NCBI GenBank assembly: GCA_006386115.1
Contig: VFIW01000079.1
Coordinates: 124,001 to 188,000, forward strand
Direction of reading: 5' to 3'
Source of the DNA: Globisporangium splendens
Lineage: Eukaryota > Oomycota > Peronosporomycetes > Pythiales > Pythiaceae
DNA length: 64,000 nucleotides
Below, piece by piece: positions 52,830 through 63,190 of the stretch (its first letter is position 1; the number at the start of each line of letters is the position of its first letter). A program made the position numbers and the translations under genes. The notes under the pieces were generated by a model, which was not told the DNA's origin, made no database searches, and saw only the letters and a list, made by a program, of their open reading frames with translations.

Positions 52830-55049
52830 CTACTCGTTTTGTAATTGGTACTGAGACCCCGGGCAATTTTCAGATATGAAAACCAAGTCTCGCACGAGGT
52901 CTGGCGCAAGCGAGCATCGCTTCGCGGTCACTGTGTTCCCGCCTGTTGAGAACGCCCTCTCTGAAGGGACGGAGGTTGCCACGCAGCCAAGCCATTTTCT
53001 GGATAACTTCGCGAGTATTGGAAATTTTCCCGTGTGAGATTTCCACCAGGAAAGAGGATCTTGGTCGATACCTACGGATGCCGTGTCTTCCAAGTACAGG
53101 TGAAATTCTGACTCACAACGTGTGCGCAAAGTGTGTTCTCCCTTACCCAAGGTTTGATCACCATTGACCATGGTTGCTCGTGTCCCAAACACTGCAGCGT
53201 AGATATTCGTCTTTGCTTTCTTCGGCGTTGGCATAGGTGAGCTGATTGTCGATGTATCTTCGCCAGGTGGCCGAGCTGGTGCCGATAGTCCAGCGATTTC
53301 CATGGCGGCATCTATCAAGTAGTTCTTGGCTTCGGCGATTTCGTCCGGCTTCAGATGGGTCATCTCAGTCAAGCGGGGATCTAGATACGAAACCCAGAGC
53401 AAATCTACGTTCATGTTTGTAAATCTGGTCAGAAAAAGTTCCAGTACCGCAGCTCGAACATCGTTCATCTCTTTCAAAGCGCGAGTCAGGAACGGCAGGT
53501 CACCTGCCAATGCTACCTCATGTCCAAACATCTCGACATTTTGCAGTTCACATTTGATTGCTCGCAGGCATGGAAATGCCAATGCGAGCGTTGGGTAGCG
53601 GTCCCCGCTGAGGAGTTCAGTCGCGACTGCGAATGGATTTAGTATCACCAACAAGCATTTCATGGTAAACCACTGCTCTGATGTTGGACGGGTCAGGCTG
53701 ATGTCGGAAAATTCTTGTCGTCCTTCTGGGGTCGCAAGATAACAAAAAAAATGGTCGAGAGGGATCTGTAGCTCCTTTAACCTGAGCAACATATCACGCG
53801 TCGAGCTCCATCTCGTCGGGCAGTCCACAACAACACCAATGCTTGGTTTGTCTTGTATAACTCTCTGTATTTGCGAGAGTCGATACGACCCTTCGGAAGA
53901 ACGGTGAAAATATGTCGCAAGACTTCGAAACACTTGGACTGTTTCGTGCATCTTGGCCATCGTCACTTGCTTCCCACAGCCCAACTTGTTTCGAAGAAAT
54001 TCATCCAAATTCGAGCACGCTTCTTCGTCAAGCGCGACTGCGAAATCGGCTTCGTTTTTAGCAAACGCGAGAAGCTCCTTTGCAGTGCGATCGCCTTTCT
54101 TTCTCATCATTGCCGCGGACACGACTAAGTGAAGAGAATGGGCAACACAGGTCATGTGGTTAACCCGTAGATTTTCTCCTGCGGATACTGCATTTGACGC
54201 GCCGTCTCTCAAAAGTTTCACACAATATTCCTTGTTTAGCCCCCATCGATCCATTGTAGTGTGTAGTGTGCTCGAAATCAACTCGCCGGTGTGCTTGCCA
54301 GGGAGATGCTCAACTTCTAAGGTCCAGTTGTTGCTATTGAAATCGGGATCCAGGAAGTGCAGTGTGAGAGATATGTACCTTCGCCGGCCACGATCGGTCC
54401 ATACATCTGTAGAAATGCAAAAGTATAAGCAACTCTCGCGCAGCTTTATCTTCAATGAAGATCGCAATTCAGAAGCAAGGCGAACGATTTCACTCCGCAC
54501 TTGAGTTCGTTTCGGGATCACCAGCTGCACGCCACCAAGTTCAGTCGCCGCGAAATTCAACAACTCAATGAAGCCGTGGTCCTCAACCAAGGATATAGGG
54601 CGAAGGCTCTGTGCGATCCAAGTTGCTAGAAGTCTGTTGAATTGCTGCTGATCCTCATCTCGAATTGCTGCTTGTTCCATTCTTTTTCGCTGGTGGGACT
54701 TTGTGTATTCGTTTACTAGTTCACCCACTGCGTCTGCATGAGCCTTCGTCTTGTACTCCAACAACTGCTTCAAATGGTAGCGTTCCATGTGCCCTTTTAC
54801 GTAATGCTGACCGGTTCGGAATGCAATCGCGCACTTGCAGATTGTACAGTTAGCGTAGGCTGCGTGCTCAGACTTGAGCTGATTGGCGCGCAAATGCATG
54901 AACTCCTCCTTTGGAACAAGTTGCACAAATTGCCAGAGTTCGGGCCTGTGCTGACGTGGCAGGTCGTATAGGTATTCTGGAGTCTTGATAACTGTGGGCT
55001 GGGGTTCCGCCGAGTCGTGCTCGTCGCCAATGCTTTCGCGCTCTTCCAT
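52830..55049 (-). CDS. hAT transposase
   Basis: The product has 739 residues from ATG 55049 in one exon. The N-terminal BED-type zinc finger is at about residues 65-95 ('CTICKCAIAF' with 'HMERYH'). The RNase H-like catalytic core follows ('ISTDVWTDRGRRRYISLTLH', with the first acidic residue; 'LRDGASNAV', with the second; 'CVAHSLHLVV', the usual hAT C/H motif; 'DCPTRWSSTRDM'). The C-terminal hAT dimerisation domain is complete ('PLSWWKSHTGKFPILAKLSR', 'SVPSERAFSTGGN'). The frame is undamaged. It acts on the TIRs at 51770 and 55233. Confidence 0.92.
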   Translation of the reverse strand: MEERESIGDEHDSAEPQPTVIKTPEYLYDLPRQHRPELWQFVQLVPKEEFMHLRANQLKSEHAAYANCTICKCAIAFRTGQHYVKGHMERYHLKQLLEYKTKAHADAVGELVNEYTKSHQRKRMEQAAIRDEDQQQFNRLLATWIAQSLRPISLVEDHGFIELLNFAATELGGVQLVIPKRTQVRSEIVRLASELRSSLKIKLRESCLYFCISTDVWTDRGRRRYISLTLHFLDPDFNSNNWTLEVEHLPGKHTGELISSTLHTTMDRWGLNKEYCVKLLRDGASNAVSAGENLRVNHMTCVAHSLHLVVSAAMMRKKGDRTAKELLAFAKNEADFAVALDEEACSNLDEFLRNKLGCGKQVTMAKMHETVQVFRSLATYFHRSSEGSYRLSQIQRVIQDKPSIGVVVDCPTRWSSTRDMLLRLKELQIPLDHFFCYLATPEGRQEFSDISLTRPTSEQWFTMKCLLVILNPFAVATELLSGDRYPTLALAFPCLRAIKCELQNVEMFGHEVALAGDLPFLTRALKEMNDVRAAVLELFLTRFTNMNVDLLWVSYLDPRLTEMTHLKPDEIAEAKNYLIDAAMEIAGLSAPARPPGEDTSTISSPMPTPKKAKTNIYAAVFGTRATMVNGDQTLGKGEHTLRTRCESEFHLYLEDTASVGIDQDPLSWWKSHTGKFPILAKLSRKWLGCVATSVPSERAFSTGGNTVTAKRCSLAPDLVRDLVFISENCPGSQYQLQNE

Positions 55050-55216
55050 CGTCCAGCTTGTCACGCAGCTGTGTCGGCAGAGGAGAGAGCGAAAGGACTG
55101 ACTTCAATACAAAACCCCATACAAAATATTGCAATAGTTTAGACCACAGTTTATCGACTAACTTAACTTAAACTTCAACGTATAAGTTTGTAACAGTTTG
55201 CAAACGTTATCGCTCT

Positions 55217-55233
55217 TAACGTTGACAGGCCTA
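55217..55233 (-). repeat. hAT terminal inverted repeat, right
   Basis: It reads as TAGGCCTGTCAACGTTA on the minus strand and is followed by the TSD CTGAAGGA at 55234-55241. Confidence 0.88.
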
Positions 55234-55326
55234 CTGAAGGATGGGACGCTGGCTCTTGATTGGTTCTTGCTTGAGACTTGGGGCTTGATATTGCGTAATC
55301 TGTGGGGTAGACCGCAAATTTCGCAA

Positions 55327-55708
55327 TGACGCCTCCTTTGAGGACGAACAATCGCTGCTTTCGCAAGAGCGGACGCTCACTTTGTTCGAAATGGCGACAG
55401 GCGCCGCGCTCCAGAACCGCTACGGCGTCGTCTCGGACTACGTCAATTGCTGGTACATCAAGGGCATGAAGTACGCGTCTGCCGACGGCATCTACTGCAA
55501 CGGGTTCGTGATCGCGAACGACAAATTCCTCGTCGCGACCGTCGATCTGCTCTCGATCATCCTCATGAAGATCATTCGCTATCGATTCCAGAATGTGTAC
55601 ATCTACGATGTCGACGGCAACACGGTGAACCAGCGCGCGCGCCTCGCGTACCCCCAGACGATCTCCTGGTCGGATCTCATGCACATCAACATCAACGTGC
55701 TCTCGTAG
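55327..55708 (+). pseudogene. Membrane-protein gene, right part after the LINE
   Basis: The frame 'GAC GCC TCC TTT' is repeated from the left part (the LINE target-site duplication) and continues in phase as 'EDEQSLLSQERTLTLFEMAT' for about 125 codons to TAG at 55706. The sequence is cytoplasmic in character ('LQNRYGVVSDYVNCWYIKGM', 'VYIYDVDGNTVNQRARLAYP'), with a hydrophobic strand around 'VATVDLLSIILMKIIRY'. Together with 41025-42462 it forms one ancestral coding sequence, apart from two one-base losses. Confidence 0.75.
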
Positions 55709-56165
55709 GTATACTTTTTTCTCCTTTCTCTCCTTTGCTCATCCATTTGTTTTGCTACCACGACCGACCAAGTTTCGGAACACATCGGTGCGACTACACT
55801 TACTCTCTATTGGCAGGCACTTTGTGGTCGCTTGTGCTGTCTATAAACATTGCTTAGATAGCACGAACGATAGAAATAGACTGTGTTTTACGTCTGAGAA
55901 TCCTGTTTCAAGAGGTTGGCTGTCTCACAACTTTCGAGCAGCACGGTGGACACGGCCATTTGCTAGGTAGTCACACTCGTCATGAAGGCATCTCAAGTTC
56001 ATCCTGAGCAGGTGGAACCTCCAGCAGAGCTTAGTTCGCCATCCACCATCGCGTCCACATGAGTTGGTACTGCGAGTCAAGGGCGACACCGAGCACCAAG
56101 ATTCTCCACGTTCCTCACCGCAACCACACAGAATCAGGACAAACACAAGCGCTATCCCCAAGACG
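55709..56165. other. Intergenic region, no supported gene
   Basis: The frame of the next gene is open upstream to about 55986 without an ATG, so an upstream exon is possible, but no splice pair is convincing. Confidence 0.35.
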
Positions 56166-57272
56166 ATGTGTTCAGACAAACAATTGCTCGTCACCGCGTC
56201 GATCTGCTCGACACTCCACGTTGCTGTCGTCATCTGCCTCGCATCGGCATGGCGGTTCCCGATCCCATTTCTTTGGGGGATCGCCATGCCACTCTGGATG
56301 GTGAGCCTCAATTTGGTGCATCTCGTGGTTCTTCGTGGCAAATTATTGGGTCCAAACGGGTTGATCGCTGCAATTTTGGTGTATGCTCCTGGTATTGTGA
56401 TTCAGTTCCCGCAGATTTTCATCTACGTCGCGTTTTCAGCCATCTTTGAGCGATCAAAGCAGGTCCAGCAGATCGCAATGGCGTTTCTGTTCCCATTTGT
56501 CAAGTATGCGATGCGGAAATTGCTTCGAAAGTACACCAAGCAACTCGGCGATCGCAGCGGCGAGATCTCAACCAGCGGGATCGAGGTCTGTGCGACTTTG
56601 TATCAGTCCGTGATCATGCAAGCGGCTCCATCGGGGTTGATCTCGGGTCTGATCATGGCAATCGATGTCGTGCAAGGTCTGTTCACCGTGAAAATGTTTA
56701 TGGACAAGAATTCGATCGTGCCACAAGACCGAATCCTCGCGACCGCGTTCAAACTGCTTCGTACAAACAGCTTTTTGCACATTACCCCTGCTGCTCAAGT
56801 GTTTCAAGGTCCAAACACGGCAGACGCGCACGATGCACTCAACTCCCCGCTTGAAGAATGGAAACCCGAGCAGCAGCAACTGCTCGTTCGACACGCGTTT
56901 GAGTTGGCTGCTACGGCCGAGACGATTCTGCTCATGGAGTACTTTGAGTTCAGCATTCCGCTCACCAACGCTGTGTTCGCTGCCGTAGCCTCGCAGTTTC
57001 CGTCAGCCCACTTTGACCCAAAACTGGATGTGTTTATTGAGGATCCAGGTCGCTTGCTGGCGGTTCTCAAGACCACCGTGCTGTGTTCGTTTCTCCAGTT
57101 GCTGTCTTTCGTGAGTGTGCACTTTGTGATGAAATCGCGGTACAACTTGTTGGCTCTTCATCACGTCGCGTTTACGCTCGAGTACCACGCGCGGTCAGTC
57201 CAGGGTAAGCTGATGGCGTGGCTCATTCTCGTGTTTCACTTCAACGGCACACACTATGGTACGTACGAGTGA
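56166..57272 (+). CDS. Polytopic membrane protein, family not recognised
   Basis: ATG 56166 gives 368 residues with about seven hydrophobic segments: near the N-terminus ('LHVAVVICLASAW', 'PFLWGIAMPLWMVSLNLVHL'), then 'LIAAILVYAPGIVIQF', 'IAMAFLFPFVKYAM', 'LISGLIMAIDVVQGLFTV', 'SIPLTNAVFAAVA' and 'LLAVLKTTVLCSFLQLLSFV'. A soluble loop of about 100 residues ('NSIVPQDRILATAF' onward) lies before the last two. GTACGTACG at 57260-57268 would be a good splice donor, so the gene may continue in another exon; as read, it stops at 57272. It follows the interrupted membrane-protein gene on the same strand and may be functionally related. No catalytic motif is seen. Confidence 0.65.
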   Translation: MCSDKQLLVTASICSTLHVAVVICLASAWRFPIPFLWGIAMPLWMVSLNLVHLVVLRGKLLGPNGLIAAILVYAPGIVIQFPQIFIYVAFSAIFERSKQVQQIAMAFLFPFVKYAMRKLLRKYTKQLGDRSGEISTSGIEVCATLYQSVIMQAAPSGLISGLIMAIDVVQGLFTVKMFMDKNSIVPQDRILATAFKLLRTNSFLHITPAAQVFQGPNTADAHDALNSPLEEWKPEQQQLLVRHAFELAATAETILLMEYFEFSIPLTNAVFAAVASQFPSAHFDPKLDVFIEDPGRLLAVLKTTVLCSFLQLLSFVSVHFVMKSRYNLLALHHVAFTLEYHARSVQGKLMAWLILVFHFNGTHYGTYE

Positions 57273-58061
57273 CTGACAACACACGAGGGAAACTGGATAA
57301 TAGACAGCCTTGGCTGACTTGCCGAATTACTGTCTCTGCTTTCGGCGAAAACAATCGTATACTAGGAACTGATCTCACACTCCATTTCGGCTCTCCTGTC
57401 TTCTACAACACAACCGACGTTGAGCCTTTGTCTTGATAAAATGATCAAACTGCTGTGCGGCTTCACGAAGCGGTCGAAGAGGATACAGCGCTCTAGTGGT
57501 AACTAACGAAAGTACTTGAACGAAATTCAGCCGCTCGAGACTAACTGCAGGACGCAGTTCGTCGACATAGACGCCAATCGAGACTGCGCGATGACAGCTG
57601 ATCTGGAGCAAATAGGAGCGCTTCATTCAGAAAACCATCACGACAAACTTGGAGCGTTGAGTTCAACAGCAGAAATCGATATGACTCCCTTCTTCGCGGC
57701 TCAAACGCCGGGTCTCATTCACGCATAATGCTAGTCCAAGCGCGCACAGTTTAAGGCGCAGCCACAGTTCCATGCAATCAGAAAGTGAGGCCAGAGTCCG
57801 ACTCGATGTTGTTCGTAATTGTCGAGCTAATGAAACGATTCACCAAAAAGTCAATTGTGGAAAAATTGCATTTGTTGTAAATCTGCAAAATACACTGCAA
57901 AATCAGGATGGGTTACATCGAAGCAAAGGTTACGCTTTCTGAGCCTGATGCGTTTGCTGACATCCTGCCAACTGTGATTAAGTTCGCACGCATCGTGTTT
58001 CACAGTAAATCCTGGAAATCCCCAACAAGCCACAATAATCAAACAACAATCGATTACCAAG
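57273..58061. other. 0.79 kb without a supported gene
   Basis: Short frames only (57516-57728 plus is 70 codons without known features). It includes the promoter of the phosphatase gene; no clear initiator motif was picked out. Confidence 0.4.
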
Positions 58062-59190
<1,129 letters not shown>

Positions 59191-59265
59191 GCGAAAAGCC
59201 AACTCCACATACGCAATCGACTCGATTTTCGATACCACTGCCATTGCTTTGCGTTTTCTTGCTTC

Positions 59266-61167
59266 TTAGAGTTTGGCGGTCGTAGCGGCACTGTCGACCG
59301 CGAAAAGCTGCTGCATCTCGACCAGACTCTCCTCCAAGAGGTGGCCCATGCGCGCGGCCCAGTTGTCGTACTTGCGGCACGCAATGTTGAACTGAATCGA
59401 GTTGGCTTTGATGCTGTACGCGATGCCCAGACCCTCTGGGACGACCTCGCCCCAGCCCCAGCCGTCAAACAGCTCGTTCGTGAGGTGCGACGTCGAGATC
59501 AGCCAGTAGCGCGACTTGGTCATCGGCGGGTCCTCGAAGAATGGCACCTTCTCACCAGGTTTCAACAGCATACGCAGACCCAAGAGGTGGCGATCCACGC
59601 CGAGTCCCTGGGCAGCGCGCTTCATGTACTGCACGTGGTAATTGGTCGCATCCTGCAGCAATTTCTTCTTCTCCTCGTTGCTTTTCGGAACGCCGCTCGC
59701 ATCCACCATAGCGTCCGTGAAATCGGCGCTCTTTTGCGAGCAACTGCGCGTGGTCTCGGTTCGCCCATGCAGGAAAATGCGCGTTTGCGACGCCTCGTAC
59801 GTCGCGACGTTGATGCCAAAAAGCTTCTTGTACGCCAATTGGATCGCGACTTGCGCGAACGCATCGGGACTACACTTGAACGTCTTGATTGCCTTGCTGC
59901 CGTAGCCATAGAACGATTGCACGAACAAGTCGTGGTCCGCGACCGTCTCGTCAAACGTCTTTTCGGCCGCCACGATCGCGTCCAACGTCGCGCGACTGAA
60001 TCGGAACTGGATCTGGGTCGGGTTCGCCAGTGACTGGTTCAGCTCCGCCGTGGTGAAATCGCGCTTTCCGAGGTTGATCTGCCCCTTTTGCAAGCGTCCA
60101 ACCAAGTAGTCGGCGTATCGCGCCATGGGCATACCGTCGAGCATCGAGTGTTCGCCTAACAGTCCAGCCTTGCCGTTCTCAAACACCGCAAACTGGATGC
60201 ACTTGTCGTAAAACCGGTTGCGGCCATCGCCATGCCACAGCGCATGCGCGACTTCCGTGCGCGACACTGGCGCGTAGTCGTCCATGTTCACGATCACCAC
60301 AGCGCTTTCGATCACCTTGAGCGCGTCTTCGTTGCCGTTGCGCAGCAACTCATCGCGAGCATCAGCCCACGTGTCACGATTCTCCGCAGAGAGCACGCCG
60401 ACAGACGATTCCTTGGAACCCGCAGCATCAAGGATGCGGTTCAACTGGTGGCAGATCTGCACAAACGAGAGCGGCTCCTTCGTGGTCGCATCGAGCAGCT
60501 CAAACGAGAAGAACTTGTTGTTGCGCATCACGACGACGTGGTTGTGCGTCGCAGGATCGTAGATGCGGTACGTGTCGGACTCGCGGTGCGGGATGCGGCA
60601 TGCGTTGAACATGTACTTGTACGCGGTCGAGCAAATCGGCGTCTTCTTGGCGCCTCCGCCCAATTGTTCCGGTTCAAGCGTACCATCGACCAACTGGCGA
60701 CGAAATTCCATCGTGCCTCGCAGCAGCGCCGCCGCGCGACCGACATTGCTGCGCTGCTCAGCGTGCACACTGTCGGCAAAGTGGAAGAAGTAGCTCACGT
60801 TGAACACGACGGGGTCGCGCACCTGGAGGTACCCCCACGTGTTCCACCACTCGACCAGATAGCTGGTGTCCTGGCGGTCAGCAGCGCGCTGCACGAGTCG
60901 CTGGTGCAGCTCTCTCCCGAGACCTCCAGGGCGTAGAAACTCCTGCGCGAGCTGCTTGGACGTCGCGAACTCCTGCGCCGTCGTGAGCGGTCGGATCGTC
61001 TCCAGGTACAGCGCGACCGTCTCCTCGAGCTTGGGCACAGGCAAGCGCGGCAGGTTTGCCTGGAAGCGGTAGAGCGGCTGCGACGTCACCTCCAGGTCGC
61101 TCTCGTTGCGGTAGTCGCCTACGCACTCGCGGAAGCCCGCGGCGCCGTACGCCGAGACAGGGGTCAT
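59266..61167 (-). CDS. Carnitine O-acyltransferase, probably peroxisomal
   Basis: The product has 633 residues in one exon from ATG 61167. The choline/carnitine acyltransferase fold is recognisable throughout: 'LPRLPVPKLEETVALYLET' at the start, 'EWWNTWGYLQVRDPVVFNVS' near residues 105-125, the catalytic His H340 in 'GLLGEHSMLDGMP', the CoA-region 'KRAAQGLGVDRHLLGLRML', and 'GWGWGEVVPEGLGIAYSI' near the end. It transfers acyl groups between CoA and carnitine, moving acetyl or medium-chain units out of peroxisomes or between compartments. The C-terminal tripeptide AKL is a PTS1-type peroxisomal signal, and no mitochondrial presequence is obvious. It converges with the phosphatase gene, with stops 75 bp apart. 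Confidence 0.92.
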   Translation of the reverse strand: MTPVSAYGAAGFRECVGDYRNESDLEVTSQPLYRFQANLPRLPVPKLEETVALYLETIRPLTTAQEFATSKQLAQEFLRPGGLGRELHQRLVQRAADRQDTSYLVEWWNTWGYLQVRDPVVFNVSYFFHFADSVHAEQRSNVGRAAALLRGTMEFRRQLVDGTLEPEQLGGGAKKTPICSTAYKYMFNACRIPHRESDTYRIYDPATHNHVVVMRNNKFFSFELLDATTKEPLSFVQICHQLNRILDAAGSKESSVGVLSAENRDTWADARDELLRNGNEDALKVIESAVVIVNMDDYAPVSRTEVAHALWHGDGRNRFYDKCIQFAVFENGKAGLLGEHSMLDGMPMARYADYLVGRLQKGQINLGKRDFTTAELNQSLANPTQIQFRFSRATLDAIVAAEKTFDETVADHDLFVQSFYGYGSKAIKTFKCSPDAFAQVAIQLAYKKLFGINVATYEASQTRIFLHGRTETTRSCSQKSADFTDAMVDASGVPKSNEEKKKLLQDATNYHVQYMKRAAQGLGVDRHLLGLRMLLKPGEKVPFFEDPPMTKSRYWLISTSHLTNELFDGWGWGEVVPEGLGIAYSIKANSIQFNIACRKYDNWAARMGHLLEESLVEMQQLFAVDSAATTAKL

Positions 61168-61669
61168 GATGAAGGGGGCTAATGGGACGCTTGGCTCTTG
61201 AGCGGCGGATTAGAGACTGTGAGGGGCACAAAATGGTTCAACGTTGACGCGAAAAGGATGGGCATTTGATGGTTGGATTTATCTTATCAGTTTAGAGAGA
61301 GTGCTGAGTAAGAGGAGAGAAATGGTATAGATGTGAAATGAAGAAGGAAACGGATTGGAGAGGGTATGAAGGAAGGGAGAAGATAGGAATAAAACCTCAA
61401 GCGTTTACGGTGACAAAGCCGTGTCATTCAGTCCCACTCGCGAAAGTCCGAGTTAAATTTGCCAATTGTCTTCAATTCTCAGCAGAAAACCCTCACATTA
61501 ACTGGGTAAATGTGTGATTTGCATTTAATCACAAGTTATCGGTTTTTATTCGAATATTTGGTGAGTAAATATATAACTCGGTTTATGATTGTGTAAATAT
61601 AGTTGCCCACAAAAAGGTGCGTTTATTTGAGGCAAATTCACACTGCTTTTGTGGGACACCTACACATAG
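61168..61669. other. Intergenic region, purine-rich then AT-rich
   Basis: An A/G-rich tract occupies 61.28-61.40 kb and an AT-rich stretch about 61.48-61.60 kb. No gene is seen. It holds the promoter of the acyltransferase gene. Confidence 0.4.
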
Positions 61670-62770
61670 ACTGGAGTTGCAAGCGAGCAGAAGCTGCGTG
61701 GACGGTCTTCCTCGGGCGATGGATTGGCCGAGCATTGACGGAGCAAGCACTCAATCTCTTCCTGCCTCATATTGCTAGCCGCTCAGCCCCGCCGGGTCAA
61801 CGATCTTTGCTCCGGGAATTGGAAAAGCACTTCGGGTTCATTACTCCGGAACACTCGACAGCACTACAGAAACTCTGGTTTATAGTCACATCAAGCATCC
61901 CAGTATTGCTGTGGAGAACGAGAGTGGAAATAGTGCATGAACGGCAACACGTTGCTATCGAAGAAAGCACCAAGCGTGTGTGGATGGCGTGTGTGATGCA
62001 AGTGCGAGCTGTGGCTCATCGGATGAGAACGCTCCAAGGAGAAAAGATCAATGCAACTTGCCTGAGCCAACTGCTCAGCGTACTGGAGAGACAAGACTTG
62101 TCGCGGCAACTGGAAGCACGGGCGACGGCGCGTTTGTATTTCGATGGAGGTGCACGCGGCAACCCAGGTCCAGGAGGCAGCGGTTGGGCATTCACCTTCC
62201 TGGATGAACGTAGCAATCGATGGGAACTCAAACCACGCAGCTATGCGTACATGGGACCAGAAGTCACGAACAATTGGTGCGAGTACAGCGCGCTGAAAGA
62301 TGGTCTGGCATACAGTGCACACTACCTTCAGCACTATGAAGTCAAGTTGGAAGTCTTCGGAGACAGCCAAATGATTATCGCATCCCAGAACGGGTTCTCC
62401 TCAATACGCCAGACCGAGTTGCAGCCACTAGCAGTTCGGGTAAACCAAATTATCGCCAACTTGGCGTGGACCTCCTGGAATCACACAAAACGAGAACAAA
62501 ACAAAATGGCCGATCTTCTCGCCAACGTGGCAATGAACTCCAAGAATGCGAAGATACTCACCGACGAATCGCGGGGAAACGATCAAATTCTTATGTCCCA
62601 AGTCGCAGCTCTGCTCGACAATGATATCGGTGCCACCCCGTCAAATTTTTGAAACACCTTACACTTGGTAGTGTTAATGAGACTCAGGAATTCTTCGACT
62701 GTATGTAGATCGTTGGGTAAATAGATTACCTTCTCTCGCTTTCAATTTGTCGATAGGTGAAAGAATAGCG
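61670..62770 (+). mobile_element. 5'-truncated non-LTR retrotransposon, RNase H end
   Basis: The frame 61603-62652 is open and joins unrelated leader sequence to element sequence at 'WSCKRAEAAW' (about 61670). A linker follows, then a complete RNase H domain ('LYFDGGARGNPGPGGSGWAF', 'NNWCEYSALKDGL', 'VFGDSQMIIASQ', 'NKMADLLANV'). This is the same family as the decayed copy at 1030-2350 but with an unbroken frame, so it is the younger of the two. The 3' untranslated homology runs to about 62765. The family is distinct from the 42-55 kb LINE. Confidence 0.8.
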
Positions 62771-62884
62771 AGACATGTCAGAACGCTTGCGGTAGGCTGA
62801 TCATGTATGCAAATAGTGCGCTCAGACGATTTTGCGTGCTGTATAGAAGAAAAACCTCCTCACTTTGATACTACCTGCAGGCTA

Positions 62885-62980
62885 CACTTCTGTCTCGTCC
62901 ACCAAAAGATCCAAATATTCATGGCTGTCAACGTTCGATAGAATCAGTATGCAGTAGTCTTCCTCCCTGGAAATGGTATC
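62885..62980. repeat. Dispersed repeat R2, copy 2
   Basis: Reverse complement of about 33065-33160, sharing 'TCTCGTCCACCAAAAGATCC' and the following 'AACGTTCGATAGAATCAGTA' stretch. Confidence 0.6.
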
Positions 62981-63055
62981 GAGTTATCTATCCTGATCTT
63001 ATTGGAACCGTTCCTCGAAACGGGACTCCAAAGCCGAACACTGGGCAAAACTTTC

Positions 63056-63190
63056 TGTCACATGTGCCTGACCTCGCACGCCAGGCACGCGCGCAGGATC
63101 GGCATGTGCCTGACTTCGCACGTGCCTAGCGTGCGGAGCGTCGTGGCATGTGTAACGTTTGCCTGACCTCGAGTCCGAGGTCAGGCTCTC
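63056..63190. repeat. Cluster of TGCCTGACYTCG motifs with inverted copies
   Basis: TGCCTGAC(C/T)TCG occurs three times (about 63064, 63104 and 63161) with inverted partners. The last (CCTGACCTCG, five bases, CGAGGTCAGG) is a perfect hairpin. It may mark the end of a transposable element or the start of a long terminal repeat. Confidence 0.4.

Larger units (their letters stand above)
51770..55233 (-). mobile_element. hAT-family DNA transposon inserted in the LINE 5' region
   Basis: Terminal inverted repeats match at 16 of the first 17 bases (TAGGGCTGTCAACGTTT at the left end against TAGGCCTGTCAACGTTA read from the right end), with the typical hAT 5'-TAGG start. The element is flanked by the 8-bp duplication CTGAAGGA (51762-51769 and 55234-55241). 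It encodes a full-length transposase. Subterminal regions on both sides hold scattered GTTTAG/AACTG motifs typical of hAT transposase binding. It contains a nested LINE fragment near its left end. Intact ends and an intact transposase suggest recent activity. Confidence 0.92.
42463..55326 (-). mobile_element. Long non-LTR retrotransposon (LINE), carrying a nested hAT
   Basis: The element is bounded by a 13-bp target-site duplication and ends in an A-rich (TAAAA)-type tail at 42463-42485 (minus orientation). Without the 3464-bp hAT and its 8-bp TSD it is about 9.4 kb. ORF1 (51733-47930) carries a zinc knuckle. ORF2 (48084-42579) carries AP endonuclease, reverse transcriptase, zf-RVT and RNase H in that order, an I/Tad-like arrangement. 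Two one-base losses break ORF2. Truncated copies of the same family lie at 35538-37136 and at about 52200-52681. The endonuclease-RT layout and the TSD imply target-primed reverse transcription. Confidence 0.9.

Noticed and set aside
55175..55684. Minus-strand 169-codon open frame as a gene
   Set aside because: It runs antisense through the host membrane-protein coding sequence, the LINE 5' end and the hAT border, so it is a mosaic of unrelated pieces.
56064..56165. N-terminal extension of the polytopic membrane protein from the TTG at 56064
   Set aside because: There is no ATG in the extension, and the polar, Pro/Arg-rich sequence does not resemble the rest; ATG 56166 directly precedes the first membrane helix.
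59341..60936. Two plus-strand open frames of more than 230 codons
   Set aside because: They lie antisense to the carnitine acyltransferase and result from its GC-rich third positions; their composition is Arg-rich and without domains.
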